A stretch of DNA of 64,000 nt from Bolinopsis microptera. Lineage: Eukaryota > Ctenophora > Tentaculata > Lobata > Bolinopsidae. The stretch covers positions 12,832,944 through 12,896,943 of the forward strand of contig NC_087083.1 of the NCBI RefSeq assembly GCF_026151205.1, written 5' to 3'. Below the pieces are notes generated by a model that searched no databases, was not told the DNA's origin, and saw nothing but the letters and a program-made list of their open reading frames with translations. This document shows positions 34,267 to 64,000 of the stretch, in pieces (position 1 is the first letter of the stretch; every line of letters begins with the position of its first letter). A program made the translations under genes and the position numbers.

Positions 34267-34979
34267 AGATCAAGATCAAATCCAAAACTGAGTGAAAGTT
34301 GAATCAAGACTGACATAATATGATATTCAGAATGTACTTTTTGTTAATTTGAAACATTCGTGGACATGTGAATTGAATGATTTAAATTAAAGTCTTACAA
34401 ATTGTTTGGCCACTCTATTCAAATCGCCATTATACAACGTAGTACAGGATTGGAAATGTTGCAGTTAAGTCTTTTTTTAATCATTGCATAATTTCCTGTG
34501 ATAAGAATGCGATAAGGCTATCTACTGTTGCTTGAAAATTTCAGTGACTTATGTTGGTTCTTTTTACATAACACTTCATATATCACGTCACTGATTACTG
34601 CGCTTGAGCCAAAGATAGATATGGAAGAGTTTAATTGGGAGATTTTAACAATAGTAGCACTATTTAGTTAATTAATTAATAAGTTACTAATTAATAGTAT
34701 TAATTAATTACTACATCAGTAGCTTACTATGTAATAACTGGTTATGAGAGGTAGCTGATTCTAGTTCGTACCAAATGCGTGGTATTTGCTACAAACTTTG
34801 ATATAATTGTGAATTTTTTGTTGAAAATGCCCATTAAACCTTCTATTAACTGTTGTTGAGTTTTCTTCAAACCATTTTAAAGTATAATAAAAGCTAAATT
34901 ACAGATTTGATGATCTTGCGGCTTTGATAAATTTGCTCAGGACTCTAGGTCTGATAAATCACAAATTATTGTTCAAAAC
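34267..34979. other. Intergenic DNA before the NNT minisatellite
   Basis: AT-rich, including a palindromic TTAATTAA-rich stretch at about 34665-34715. No supported gene. Confidence 0.5.
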
Positions 34980-35532
34980 TGTGTTAAATACACTAACAGT
35001 GTTAAATACACTAACACTGCGTTAAATACACTAAAACTGTGTTAAATACACTAACACTGTGTTAAATACACTAACACTGTGTTAAATACACTAACAGTGT
35101 TAAATACACTAACACTGTGTTAAATACACTAACACTGTGTTAAATACACTAACACTGTGTTAAATACACTAACACTGTGTTAAATACACTAACACTGTGT
35201 TAAATACACTAACACTGTGTTAAATACACTAACAGTGTTAAATACACTAACACTGTGTTAAATACACTAACACTGTGTTAAATACACTAACACTGTGTTA
35301 AATACACTAACACTGTGTTGAATACACTAACACTGTGTTAAATACACTAACACTGTGTTAAATACACTAACACTGTGTTAAATACACTAACACTGTGTTA
35401 AATACACTAACACTGTGTTAAACACACTAACACTGTGTTAAATACACTAACACTGTGTTAAATACACTAACACTGCGTTAAATACACTAACACTGTGTTA
35501 AATACACTAACACTGTGTTAAATACACTAACA
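34980..35532 (+). repeat. 20-bp minisatellite abutting the NNT start codon
   Basis: About 28 copies of a 20-bp unit containing ttaaatacactaacactgtg, some shortened to an actaacagtg form, end 13 bp before the NNT ATG. Each unit carries CTAAC, a branch-point-like word, and the shortened units carry CTAACAG. It occupies the place of the proximal promoter, leader or last leader intron. Confidence 0.95.
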
Positions 35533-35545
35533 GCTGTACCACAGA

Positions 35546-54585
<19,040 letters not shown>

Positions 54586-55744
54586 ACTTAGTTTTAAATT
54601 TAAACCAGCCCCGGACTATATTGAGGTTATTATTACAGCTATAGATAATTTATGATTTAACTTATTATATTATACGTGAAAATGAGTGATCAGGAAGAAT
54701 GTGGTATGTTTCGATGGGTATTAGTTAGTTTGTGCCGTTGAGATGCCTGTAGCTTGATTGCTGAATGATAGATATATATATCCTAGTTGACAATTTCTAT
54801 GTGCAGGCCCTCAGAAATTATCTTTCATCTCCTCTTCCTGCTATTTTATAACGGATATAAATTAAGTTATTATCTTTTAATGAGTGTAAATAACATATTT
54901 CACGTCACCTTATTTTTTCATACGATTACGCAGAGTATTGAAATACAAAATATTAATATGCAGTTTTTTCGGCCATGATATATTCCCCAAATGGGCTCTT
55001 TGGCCAGCGTTTTATTTACGTTTTAACGTTTTTTGCTGGCTATCTCAGTTAAGGCTCATTGTATGGGATGATATTTATTGTAAGCTGAGAAATGTGTTTG
55101 AAACTACCCCGATTATAGCTATATTAGTGGATAATAAGTATTGAGATGTTTTCTACGCTATTGGAACTTTTTCAAGGTTTTAGATATGTCGTTTTATTTG
55201 GTCCAGCTATAATAAGGCGTGAATAGCTCTGCGGTTAAAATAACCGATAACATTCTAAAAAAATCGGGGAAAAACAGAGATCATTCTCAAAAAATCAAAA
55301 AGTCTGAACGCTCAATAGCATTGTCAATTGAAGTTACAAAATCAGAGCCATCACCTTAAATATAAAAATCTAGTTGAATTTACGAGGTGAACCCAAGGTT
55401 GCTGGAAGGCTTGGCTGTAATTTCTACCACTTAAAGAGATCATACGTGTTACATATACTACACCATGAAATTGGTTGTTACTACCAGACACTGTAAGAGT
55501 AAGACTGATAATGATAAGGAAGTTATGCTAAAGCCAATTAGAAATATTGGCTTTTACACTAATTAATTATTCTAGTTTTCAGCTGTATGAACACGCAAAT
55601 ATGTCACATGATTCACATGTGCAACTTCATGTTTCCCGCGGAGCAAAGTAACTACAGCACATTGTACACACGCACACACCCGCCTCTTCCACGCACACAG
55701 ATAACCTAATTTACCATGCAGCGAATGATGTAGCAGGGTACCCT
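54586..55744. other. Intergenic DNA between NNT and the small membrane ORF
   Basis: AT-rich 3' flank of NNT. No canonical AATAAA was noticed within 200 bp of the NNT stop. No other gene. Confidence 0.5.
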
Positions 55745-56262
55745 GTGCAAGAGGCGGTCACCTCCTGCCACGTTGCACATAACCCAGTGGCAAAACATGT
55801 CCGACGTACTACAACAGTGAGAGAGCTGTCCTCTGTTTATTTTGCCCGGCTGGAACCGCATTCGTGGCGGCAGCGGACGATTCGTTTTGGTCACGATTGC
55901 TTTTTACTGGTGCTGGCACTTGTTGTTTTAGCAGTGTTTGGTAAGTCACGGAATTTTATTTAACGGAGATAATCCGTTAGAGCGATGAGAAGCTTTAGTA
56001 AAGTGCTGGATTGTATTTAATTGTATTTGTATCGTTTTGGTCAGTAAGAGTGTACAGTTTTACTTATTGGATATGATTAGGTTCCACCCGTGTACTGTGA
56101 ATATTGTGTGTCTTTTAATTATGTGTCTTTTAATTACTCCTTGCTAACTAATTAAAAACTAGTTTCTCGACCCTGATCATTTCCTTCACTTTTGACTATA
56201 AATACCATAATGAGCCGCTACATCTGAAACTGTTTTTATTGGTTGCAGCTGCCGAGCAGTGA
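55745..56262 (+). CDS. Possible two-exon gene for a small tail-anchored-like membrane protein
   Basis: An open frame from 55745 to a good donor (gtaagt at 55941) joins in phase to 56249-56262 (acceptor ggttgcag), ending VFAAEQ. The exon reads RRTTTVRELSSVYFARLEPH, then HDCFLLVLALVVLAVF, a single hydrophobic segment near the C-terminus preceded by basic residues, as in tail-anchored proteins. GC content is higher than in the flanks. No in-frame ATG is visible, so the 5' end must lie in another exon or the model is wrong. Family not recognised. Confidence 0.3.
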
Positions 56263-56621
56263 GCACACACAAGTTGTTTGATGGGGCTATGGTTATATTA
56301 TCTAGGAATGTTTAAAGGTCATTATATGTTCAAACAACTATAGAAGATTAGTCAGGTAGAAGTCTACAGTACTGATTGCTCTCTTATATTAAGACGCAAT
56401 GAAACTATATCATGTAGTTAAATTGTAAATGTTGCTTTGAACTACACTCCTGAGTCCTGATACTAAGTTACTAATTATGTAACTGGCCCCTGGCTGCTTA
56501 TCTTAGATAACTTGTACACTGTACTTGTACTGCAGCCTGGGGAAACAGTCAGGGCCGGTAAAAACTTACAATCTAACCAGTAACCACCCAAAAAGTCTTA
56601 AAATCCCTCATTTTAGACGAA

Positions 56622-58872
56622 ATGTATCCGACGCTAGTGTTAATGTTGATAGTTGGGGCCTGGAGCAGAAGTGCTATCAGGCAGGAAGCAAACGAAGCGG
56701 ACTACATGCCCAAACATGACACTAATTCAGGTAAACTATTATTATATTAGTTTATTAATTAATTAAGTCTTTTTATTGTTTAGTTATAGCTCCAACAATA
56801 AGCTCTTTAAAGCTTTTAGCTTCAGTACTGTGGCATTGTATTTGATATTGCAGGTTTACAATTGATTTCATATCAGGAATACAAGATATGATAATGATAA
56901 TTGATAATTGATTGTTATAATTGATTGTGCTGATAATTACCCTAATTACAAATCCATCAGAGGACTACGACCACGAGGCCTTCCTGGGACACGAGAAGAA
57001 AGTAGAGTTCGACAGTCTGTCTGCCAAAGAGGCCAAAGAGAGACTTCAAAGAATCATCCCATACCTTGATGAGGATGGGAATGGGTGTGTGTTCTTACTT
57101 TTGGGGTCGTCCACATATTACGTAATATCAGTCCAGGGGGGACGGGGGTTTCCAGATGATTCTAGTGTAATTTGGACACAAAAAATTGCGAAAAAGTGAT
57201 TGTGTTATAACTAATAGTAATATGAGAACGGTCCCTTTGGCTTTTTGACGGTTTTTAGGTTTGGTGACTTTTAATGAGATGGTTGATTTCTTATTGTTTT
57301 CTTTGATTTCAGTCAGATATCAGAGGACGAACTCCACGATTGGATCAAGAAACAGCTCATGGCTTACATTATGGACGATGCAAGGTATGGATATTATAAT
57401 TAATGGTTAACAATCACTAAATTCACTGATGTAGCTAAGTAGAATTATAAATCCCGTTGATGTTTGAATTACCTATTATATCTAAATGTATCTAGATAAA
57501 TTCTCAAAATAACAGTGAATACATTATCTCTTATACTTTAAATACTTAAATATCTTTACAGAAGAAATTAGTTACTAATTAATTAACGAACAGGAACCTA
57601 CACGATGGTAACGACGTTAACCACGACGGTTTTGTAAGCTGGAAAGAATACGTGGCGACCACGTATGGCTTGGGATTCGTAGATAACGAACAGCAGGCTC
57701 CTGAGGATGGAGAGTTTGATTACAGAGAAATGATTCTGAGAGACTACAACAAGTTTATCACTGCTGATGCTAATGGTGGGTTTTGGTTCACAATTTTGTT
57801 ATATGTTTTTATGTTTTACTGCAACTTTTAGTTGAGTGATCTGTTCAGTGATGATTGTTTAGCTCTGGTAATCATGCATTCAGTTAGTACTCAGTTAACA
57901 TGACTACAGGATTTCAAGTATTAGGCCGATATTAAGCTCTATGATTTGAAATGGTTTTGAAAGAGGCACACAAAACGTTTTCTTAATAACGTGCATTATT
58001 TTCAGGAGACCAGTTCTTATCCTTAGACGAGATGGCAGCATTCATACATCCCGAGGAGTTCCATCACACTAGAGACCTCGCTATACAGGAGAACTTCAAT
58101 GTAAGTCTAATATTAGGGGCCGGGGAAAAATGTTCATTTTAATATGACTTGATCCATCCATATCTTGGGATTTCTGGGATAAACTGATCCCAGAAATCCA
58201 AAGATGAAGATCGATCAAGTTTTGATGATCTTCCAATCCATTTTCGATGATTTATTGTTTTGGATAAAGTTAGCCGTATGTTCTTGTTTGAGACTCATAA
58301 CTGCCCATTGGTATGCAATTTTCCAGACCGAATTGTTGATCTAGGAATCTATTTGTATCTTACTAACACTGATGGTTTTTATCTTTCAGGATTTGGATAC
58401 AAACAAGGATGGCTTTGTCTCAGTTGAGGAGTATATTACTGATCTGCTAGCTGATGAAGAAGGTAACTGTTCAATTTTAAATATTTTTAAGAGTGCAACA
58501 TTCCATCTAACGTGATAAACTACTTTTAAGAGGAAGGCACGACATCGATTCGAAAGCTAAGATCCACTTCCTGTAACAAAATGTCTTTCAGACGAACACG
58601 TTAACAAGCCAGAATGGATAGAGATAGAAAAACGAAACTTCCTTCAACACCGAGACCTCAACGGAGACGGAAGCGTAGATATCGACGAGCTCCGAGAATG
58701 GCTCCATCCAAACGGGGTACCTCCCGCCCTAGCTGAGGCTAAACATCTTATAGCTCTTAGTGATAAAGATAAAGATGGGTTTTTGACGACGGCGGAGATA
58801 GTTAATAACTTTAGGGTGTTTGTGGGGAGTCAGGCTACGGATTATGGTAGGATGCTTCATAATGAGTTGTGA
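56622..58872 (+). CDS. CALU: Calumenin (CREC family, six EF-hand secretory-pathway protein)
   Basis: Seven exons in phase (56622-56730, 56961-57084, 57313-57384, 57594-57775, 58006-58100, 58390-58462, 58592-58872) give 311 aa, close to vertebrate calumenin. A signal peptide (MYPTLVLMLIVGAWS) starts the protein. The CREC-type DYDHEAFLGHEKKVEFDSL precedes six EF-hands: LDEDGNGQISEDEL, NDVNHDGFVSWKEY, ADANGDQFLSLDEM, DTNKDGFVSVEEY, DLNGDGSVDIDEL and DKDKDGFLTTAEI. The typical VGSQATDYG block lies near the end. The C-terminus is HNEL, a likely KDEL-type ER retrieval signal. It should act as a luminal Ca2+-binding protein of ER/Golgi. A MITE sits in intron 2. It is convergent with the VTI1 gene, and its 3' half is repeated at 62.7-64.0 kb. 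Confidence 0.95.
57103..57235. mobile_element. MITE of the TTACGTAA family (copy 3) in calumenin intron 2
   Basis: Starts ggggtcgtccacatattacg, 18 nt after the exon 2 donor, and ends with the degenerate inverse (gtaatatgagaacggtccc). The interior shares ttggacaca and tttccagatgatt words with copy 1. Confidence 0.75.
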
Positions 58873-58980
58873 GGATGGAAATCTAGTGGATAATTAATGG
58901 GAAAATGATCCTTCTTTTGGACACGAAAGTTCCATCTTTTGAAATTTTTATATTTTTTAGCAGAACTGAAGTGATAAAAG

Positions 58981-58986
58981 AATAAA
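58981..58986 (+). terminator. Polyadenylation signal AATAAA of calumenin
   Basis: A canonical hexamer 108 nt after the stop codon; the downstream duplicate keeps it at 63974-63979. Confidence 0.75.
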
Positions 58987-59927
58987 TTTGTTTCGAATTT
59001 AAACTATCAGAGAAATGTTTGCAGATGTGGGCCGAAAATCAGGATATCAAAGACTTACAGATTTTATCGTGCCATTTCATCTTTATACTATTCATGAGCA
59101 GCATTATTCATGATGCCAATTTATTGCATTGAATGTATTTGTACAGGTGTTTTTTATATGTTTCCATTTTTCAAAAAGAATTCCGTGTTTTTATTATATA
59201 ATTAATAATAAACGCACATAAGATCGCTCAACTTAAAAAGTAGATCCAATTTTAGACATAGTAGCAACCAAGAGTAAGCTAGGTAATACAAGAGTAAACT
59301 AGGCTATACAAGAGTAAACTAGGCTTTACCTGGGGACCCCAGGCTATTATGTTCACAAACAATAGAGATTCGGCGGAATGACAGGCTGATCGCCGCCCAG
59401 TAAGCTAGGCTATACAATCTTTGGATTTCAATGCTCTCCGTAAATCAGGATTTTGATCCATTGGCTGGGAAGTAAGACTGGAAGGTAAATATTACTGTTT
59501 CTCCTGTTTCTACTGTTGATAAAAAATGGGACACCTCTCTTCTCATTTCATCAAAAAATAAATTCAAAACATAACACATAGTACACGTGTACAACAATCA
59601 TTTTTACATTATAACTCTCAAATTACTAGAACCCGCTAGAACTTTCATAGTGTTTTAAATTTTTCAACAAAACCAGAGCAAATTCTCAAAAATGTCGTAA
59701 TGTGGTCCGTGTTGTTATTTAAAGTTGACATTAACTATTCACTGATCTCCGGGACCAACAACGCAATCATCACCCGTTTCAACAGGTGTGATCAACCTAA
59801 ATAATAATAATAATCAGCATGAGTCGTGACCCAGCACCAGTAATAGTGTACATTACATAACCACTGGAGTGACCATCACAGATCACAACATTAAAATAGA
59901 AAATTAATCTCAGAATTCTCTCTGTGT
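58987..59927. other. Intergenic DNA between the convergent calumenin and VTI1 genes
   Basis: It contains a short tandem repeat (caagagtaaactaggctata, about 59270-59325) and copy D of the dispersed repeat. No gene. Confidence 0.6.
59326..59404 (+). repeat. Dispersed 75-90 bp structured repeat (copy D)
   Basis: Contains ttacctggggaccccaggct, attatgttca, agagattcggcggaatgaca and cgccgcccagtaag; same order as copy B and the inverse of copy A. Confidence 0.75.
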
Positions 59928-61215
59928 TTATTTAAACATGCCGTATAAAGCAAGCACGATGATCACTACGATAATTAATCCGATAACAAACATCATGGCT
60001 TTGTTCTGTATCACTCGTCGGTACATGTTGTTCAGGAGGCGGGAACTTTGTGTTAGTGTACTGTCTACGTTATTCAACCTGAGTAAGTTGTTTTTAATTA
60101 ATTAATTAATTAAAGTTGTTATTTTATTGATTATCTTGTCAATTAACTAGTTAATTAATGATCTATCTATAACTTGGTAATATGTATTATTTCGAGCAGA
60201 TGGTTCATTGAAATCTAAAGCTTAATCTACGCTTAGGAGATCCCGGAAAGGGTCATTACATCAGGAAGTACATTGTAGTACTATGTGATTCCAATAGTAC
60301 TATGTGATTCCAAAATTAATATCGTGGATATTAAATAAATTAATATGTAAGTAACCTGTTTCTAGCGTTATTTATCTTCTCCCTATCTTGAGCAAGGTTG
60401 TTCAGCACGTTTTGTCCGATCTCTTCCGTCTCCATGGCCATACGATAACTGCAATAAGAAGATGTTAACTGAGATTTAACAATATTTATTAAATATAATT
60501 ATCTGTCATTGGACCGATATTTTAAAGTTTATACAGTACATATTATCTGGTAAATCCAGGTGTTCACTCTTTCATTTTTAATATCACATTTTGTTAATTC
60601 GGTGTGTTCAACGCTAAATTGTTTAAAAACTCCGCGCCGGGCCCTCTCCAAAGTTATAAGATAACTAAAATTACTAAAGTTACTAAATTATAAAGTTACT
60701 TAATTAACCAACGTAACTAAGTTACTAAAGACTAACCCATCCTCGAGACGTTTAGATGATCTCTCCAGTTTCTCCGAATTGTTTGTCATCGCGTTTTTGT
60801 GTTCATTTCCGAGCAGCTCATTCCTCTGCTCAGACTCGTCAGTGTATGAGAGCTGAAATAAACAGGTACATTTAATTAATTACCTAATCACCTGATTAAA
60901 TGTTTAACTTTCCTGGATCTTTTGCTCAAAGTTCAGATTTAACATTGCGCTACCGGATAGCTTTGTTTCTCAATAGTTTAAAGAAGTGCCCAAGCAAACA
61001 TTTACTGGGCTGCTCAAGAGAAAGCCCACGGGAAGGGTTGGTAGAAGAGGCGTGGAAGAGGCGCCAGCTATTATAAGTATAGCAGAGCTTAAACTCACGA
61101 ATATCATGCAATCCACACGTACACACACCACAATTACACACGGTAGACACGGTAGACACTATATAGACACACGTGTGTAACATACCTCACCACCACCGAC
61201 ATCCCGGTATGTCAT
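59928..61215 (-). CDS. VTI1A: VTI1-type Qb-SNARE (short model, no Habc domain in the window)
   Basis: Exons on the - strand: 61215-61186, 60852-60737, 60448-60356, 60078-59928; phases match and give 129 aa. The SNARE helix runs LERSSKRLEDGYRMAMETEE, IGQNVLNNLAQDREKINNAR, then STLTQSSRLLNNMYRRV. The zero-layer position is taken by the usual VTI1 acidic/Gln context (TEEIGQNVL). A C-terminal anchor (MMFVIGLIIVVIIVLALYG) follows, ending MFK. VTI1 proteins act in endosome/trans-Golgi fusion. Family members have about 220 residues with an N-terminal Habc bundle; here the first coding exon gives only MTYRDVGGGE, with a gtcag acceptor immediately before ATG. Either upstream exons were missed or a short isoform exists. 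VTI1A fits better than VTI1B, but the choice is not certain. Confidence 0.8.
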
Positions 61216-62672
61216 CTGACGGGACTTACAGTCAATATCATGTTATTTTACAGTCAATATTTTAATGTTCTTTAGATTTTAATATATGCTACTGAATTGA
61301 AGAACGTTTGGTTTGCTTCCACGTTTGGTTGAGTTGCACGGCTCTGACCAATTAATGCAAAGCCACACACCCAAACCTAGAATCGAACCTGCACGTAAGG
61401 GGTCGTTCACATATTACGTAATCAAAATTTTCTTTTTTATCCTCTAGAATAATAACAATTTGGCAATATATGTTAATTCAAATTCCACTCAATTTCATTA
61501 TGATAATTTTAATGGAAAAATGTGTTTATGCATCAAAAGGGCCATGTTGTCGAACGAAAGTGTCGTTAATTGTTACGGAAGGTTAGCGAATGAAACCCAT
61601 TATTTTGAGATATCAAGTCGGAAATTATACAAAAATGAGCATTTAAAGAATTTTGCTTTAAATGCTCTGTAGAGTGATTCAGCACGCTCGCATCTTTTTA
61701 TCATTCCCCAGTGGCGTAGGACTGACGAAAAGTTTGAAAATTAGAAATTTTCAGAAAATGTGTTATTGGACTGCCGATCTGGGGAGCAACCTAGGGCCCT
61801 CTATATATTCATGCCCATTGTAGGCTGCATCCCCGATCCCCGAGACTTCGTCTTACTTTCGTCTGGTTTCCACTCTCTCTTCATACCAAGTTACTAGCTA
61901 GGTAACAAGGTAATCGAGGAGACAGTTTTCAACGTAACAACGATTTCAGCCGGTTCGGACAAATCTTTATTCTAACCATTTGAACAACAAATCAGTGCAC
62001 TTCCATTTGTACGCGCCCTCACACACTGTTCTAAAACCAAAGTTAACTTTATAACCAACATAGTTTACGAAACATTTACTTGTATGTACTGTTACACCTA
62101 ATCAACCAGCCAATTTCACGCTATTAAAACTCCCCTGCAACTCCGAGCTATTAATTACGCCTTATATGGATGTGTAATTAGCTTTGCAAATATCACGTGC
62201 TAGATGCAGCAAAAAATTACACCTTATATGGTGCATAATTGCCTATGCATAATAGCTCAATATCACGCGCTATATATCCAACCAGTAAACGCGCTCAATC
62301 GATATCTCGTGACTGTCACGTGACAGCTATCCAAGGAAATTCTCTATATGGCGCTTCCGGTGGAAACTAGGAAAGAGCTAGTTTGAACATTGACTAGGCG
62401 GGACACCGCTAATTCTGCAGCTGAAAATAACTTCTACCATCACCCAAGCAGGTGGCGGTGGAGCTGAAAGTCAGCCTGTGTGAGCGTGTTAAATCACTCC
62501 TTATGCCACATTGTCCCGGTCACTAAGCTTAGTGACTTATAAGTGCTCCCTGCACTAGACGTAATTATATATAATTAATAACATAGTTATTTATATAATA
62601 ACCAGTATCTTCCAGCAATTGAAGATCTTCCAGCAATTGATTAGAGGCCAGATTTCACATAAACTGTGATGA
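61216..62672. other. Intergenic DNA between VTI1 and the calumenin duplicate
   Basis: No supported gene. A single MITE end lies at 61399. A 70-codon AT-rich ORF (61460-61672) has no recognisable domain. From about 62140 to 62300 a block with ttatatgg and tatcacg words recurs twice. Confidence 0.5.
61399..61425 (+). repeat. Single end of a TTACGTAA-family MITE
   Basis: ggggtcgttcacatattacg followed by taatca matches the left end of the copies at 21749 and 57103; no partner end is nearby. Confidence 0.7.
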
Positions 62673-64000
62673 ATTACAGAGAAATGATTCTGAGAAGACT
62701 ACAACAAGTTTATCACTGCTGATGCTAATGGTGGGTTTTGGTTCACAATATATTTATATGTTTTTAAGTTTTACTGCAACTTTTAGTTAAGTGATCTGTT
62801 TAGTGATGATTGTTTAACTCTGGTAATCATGCATTCAGTTAGTACTCAGTTAACATGACTACAGGATTTCGAGTATGAGGCCGATATTAAAGCTCTATGA
62901 TTTGAAATGGTTTTGAAAGAGGCACACAAACCTCCACAAGTTTTCTTAATAACGTGCATTACTTTCAGGAGACCAATTCTTATCCTTAGACGAGATGGCA
63001 GCATTCATACATCCCGAGGAGTTCCATCACACTAGAGACCTCGCTATACAGGAGAACTTCAATGTAAGTCTAATATTAGGGGCCGGGGAAATATTCCATT
63101 TTAATATGACTTGATCCATCCGACCATCCATGTCTTGGGATTTCTGGGATAAACTTATCCCAGAAATCCAAAGATGAAGATCGATCAAGTTTTGATGATC
63201 TTCCAATCCATTTTCGATGATTAATTGTTTTGGATAAAGTTAGCCGTATGTTCTTGTTTGAGACTCATAACTGCCCATTGGTATGCAATTTTCCAGACCG
63301 AATTGTTGATCTAGGAATCTATTTGTATCTTACTAATCACTGACGGTTTTTATCTTTCAGGATTTGGATACAAACAAGGATGGCTTTGTCTCAGTTGAGG
63401 AGTATATTACTGATCTGCTAGCTGATGAAGAAGGTAACTGTTCATTTTTAATATTTTTAAGAGTGCAATATTCCACCTAACGTATTAAACAGTTACTAAA
63501 CTACTTTTGAGAGGAAGGCACGACATCGATTCGAAAGCTAAGATCCACTTCCTGTAACAAAATGTCTTTCAGACGAACACGTCAACAAGCCAGAATGGAT
63601 AGAGATAGAAAAACGAAACTTCCTCCAACACCGAGACCTCAACGGAGACGGAAGCGTAGATATCGACGAGCTCCGAGAATGGCTCCATCCAAACGGAGTA
63701 CCTCCCGCCCTAGCTGAGGCTAAACATCTTATAGCTCTTAGTGATAAAGATAAAGATGGGTTTTTGACGACGGCGGAGATAGTTAATAACTTTAGGGTGT
63801 TTGTGGGGAGTCAGGCTACGGATTATGGCAGGATGCTTCATAATGAGTTGTGAGGATGGAAATCTAGTGGATAATTAATGGGAAAATGATCCTTCTTTTG
63901 GACACGAAAGTTCCATCTTTTGAATTTGTGCAGAAATTTTTATATTTTTTAGCATGACTGAAGTGATAAAAAGAATAAATTTGTTTCGAATTTAAACTAT
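62673..64000 (+). pseudogene. CALU: Partial duplicate of the calumenin 3' half (exon 4 end to beyond the poly(A) site)
   Basis: Matches 57721-59010 and continues to the window end. It begins inside exon 4 (62673-62730), where one extra A (agaagac instead of agagac) shifts the frame. Exons 5-7 (62969-63063, 63361-63433, 63573-63853) keep splice sites, reading frame, HNEL end and AATAAA (63974-63979). Exon differences from the parent are five, all synonymous; introns differ by substitutions and small indels. Exons 1-3 and most of 4 are missing. It may be a pseudogene, an alternative 3' end for the upstream gene, or a second haplotype wrongly placed in tandem. Confidence 0.85.

Noticed and set aside
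61340-61395. tRNA-like B box on the - strand (ggttcgattct)
   Set aside because: The flanking bases do not form a T-arm stem, and no A box or acceptor stem was found.
61460-61672. 70-codon ORF
   Set aside because: No domain, AT-rich, and no evidence of splicing to VTI1 or calumenin.

Overview
The window is AT-rich nuclear DNA from an invertebrate animal. Genes are split into many small exons with clean GT/AG introns. The set includes a voltage-gated K+ channel, nicotinamide nucleotide transhydrogenase (NNT), TIM23, a calumenin and a VTI1 SNARE, and there are many kinds of transposon and minisatellite. A non-bilaterian or another marine invertebrate is plausible, but nothing here fixes the phylum. 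No prokaryotic operon, CRISPR array or rRNA was seen.

Layout. (1) 0.9-20.0 kb, + strand: a PPP1R37-like leucine-rich-repeat regulator of protein phosphatase 1. Its introns hold two long foldback elements and several minisatellites. Around 8.4-11.5 kb the sequence looks corrupted, and the middle LRR exons cannot be found. (2) 20-25.8 kb: gene-free, with perfect hairpins, a decayed MULE transposase, a MITE and a 5'-truncated CR1/L2-like LINE on the - strand. (3) 25.8-29.4 kb, +: a ten-exon Kv channel of about 456 aa. (4) 29.4-32.4 kb: gene-free and repeat-rich. (5) 32.4-34.3 kb, +: a 69-codon ORF, TIM23 only 36 nt downstream, and a small two-exon gene with a presequence-like N-terminus. (6) 35.5-54.6 kb, +: complete 23-exon NNT (about 1048 aa). 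Its tenth intron holds an antisense, intronless 728-codon gene combining a NERD-like nuclease with a superfamily-1 helicase-like ATPase. Intron 19 holds a 326-bp satellite. (7) 55.7-58.9 kb, +: a possible small membrane-protein ORF, then a complete seven-exon calumenin with six EF-hands. (8) 59.9-61.2 kb, -: a VTI1-type Qb-SNARE, apparently without its Habc domain, convergent with calumenin. (9) 62.7-64.0 kb, +: a near-identical duplicate of the calumenin 3' half, running off the window.

Function. TIM23 and NNT, and probably the small gene between them, act at the mitochondrial inner membrane. They lie in tandem on one strand. Calumenin and VTI1 belong to the secretory and endosomal system.

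Themes worth following: tandem arrays grown from splice junctions in NNT and Kv introns; acceptor-like AGs within a few bases of most start codons, which raises the possibility of spliced-leader trans-splicing; the nested nuclease-helicase gene; TTAA-flanked G-run foldbacks; and a duplicated calumenin 3' half whose coding differences are all synonymous.
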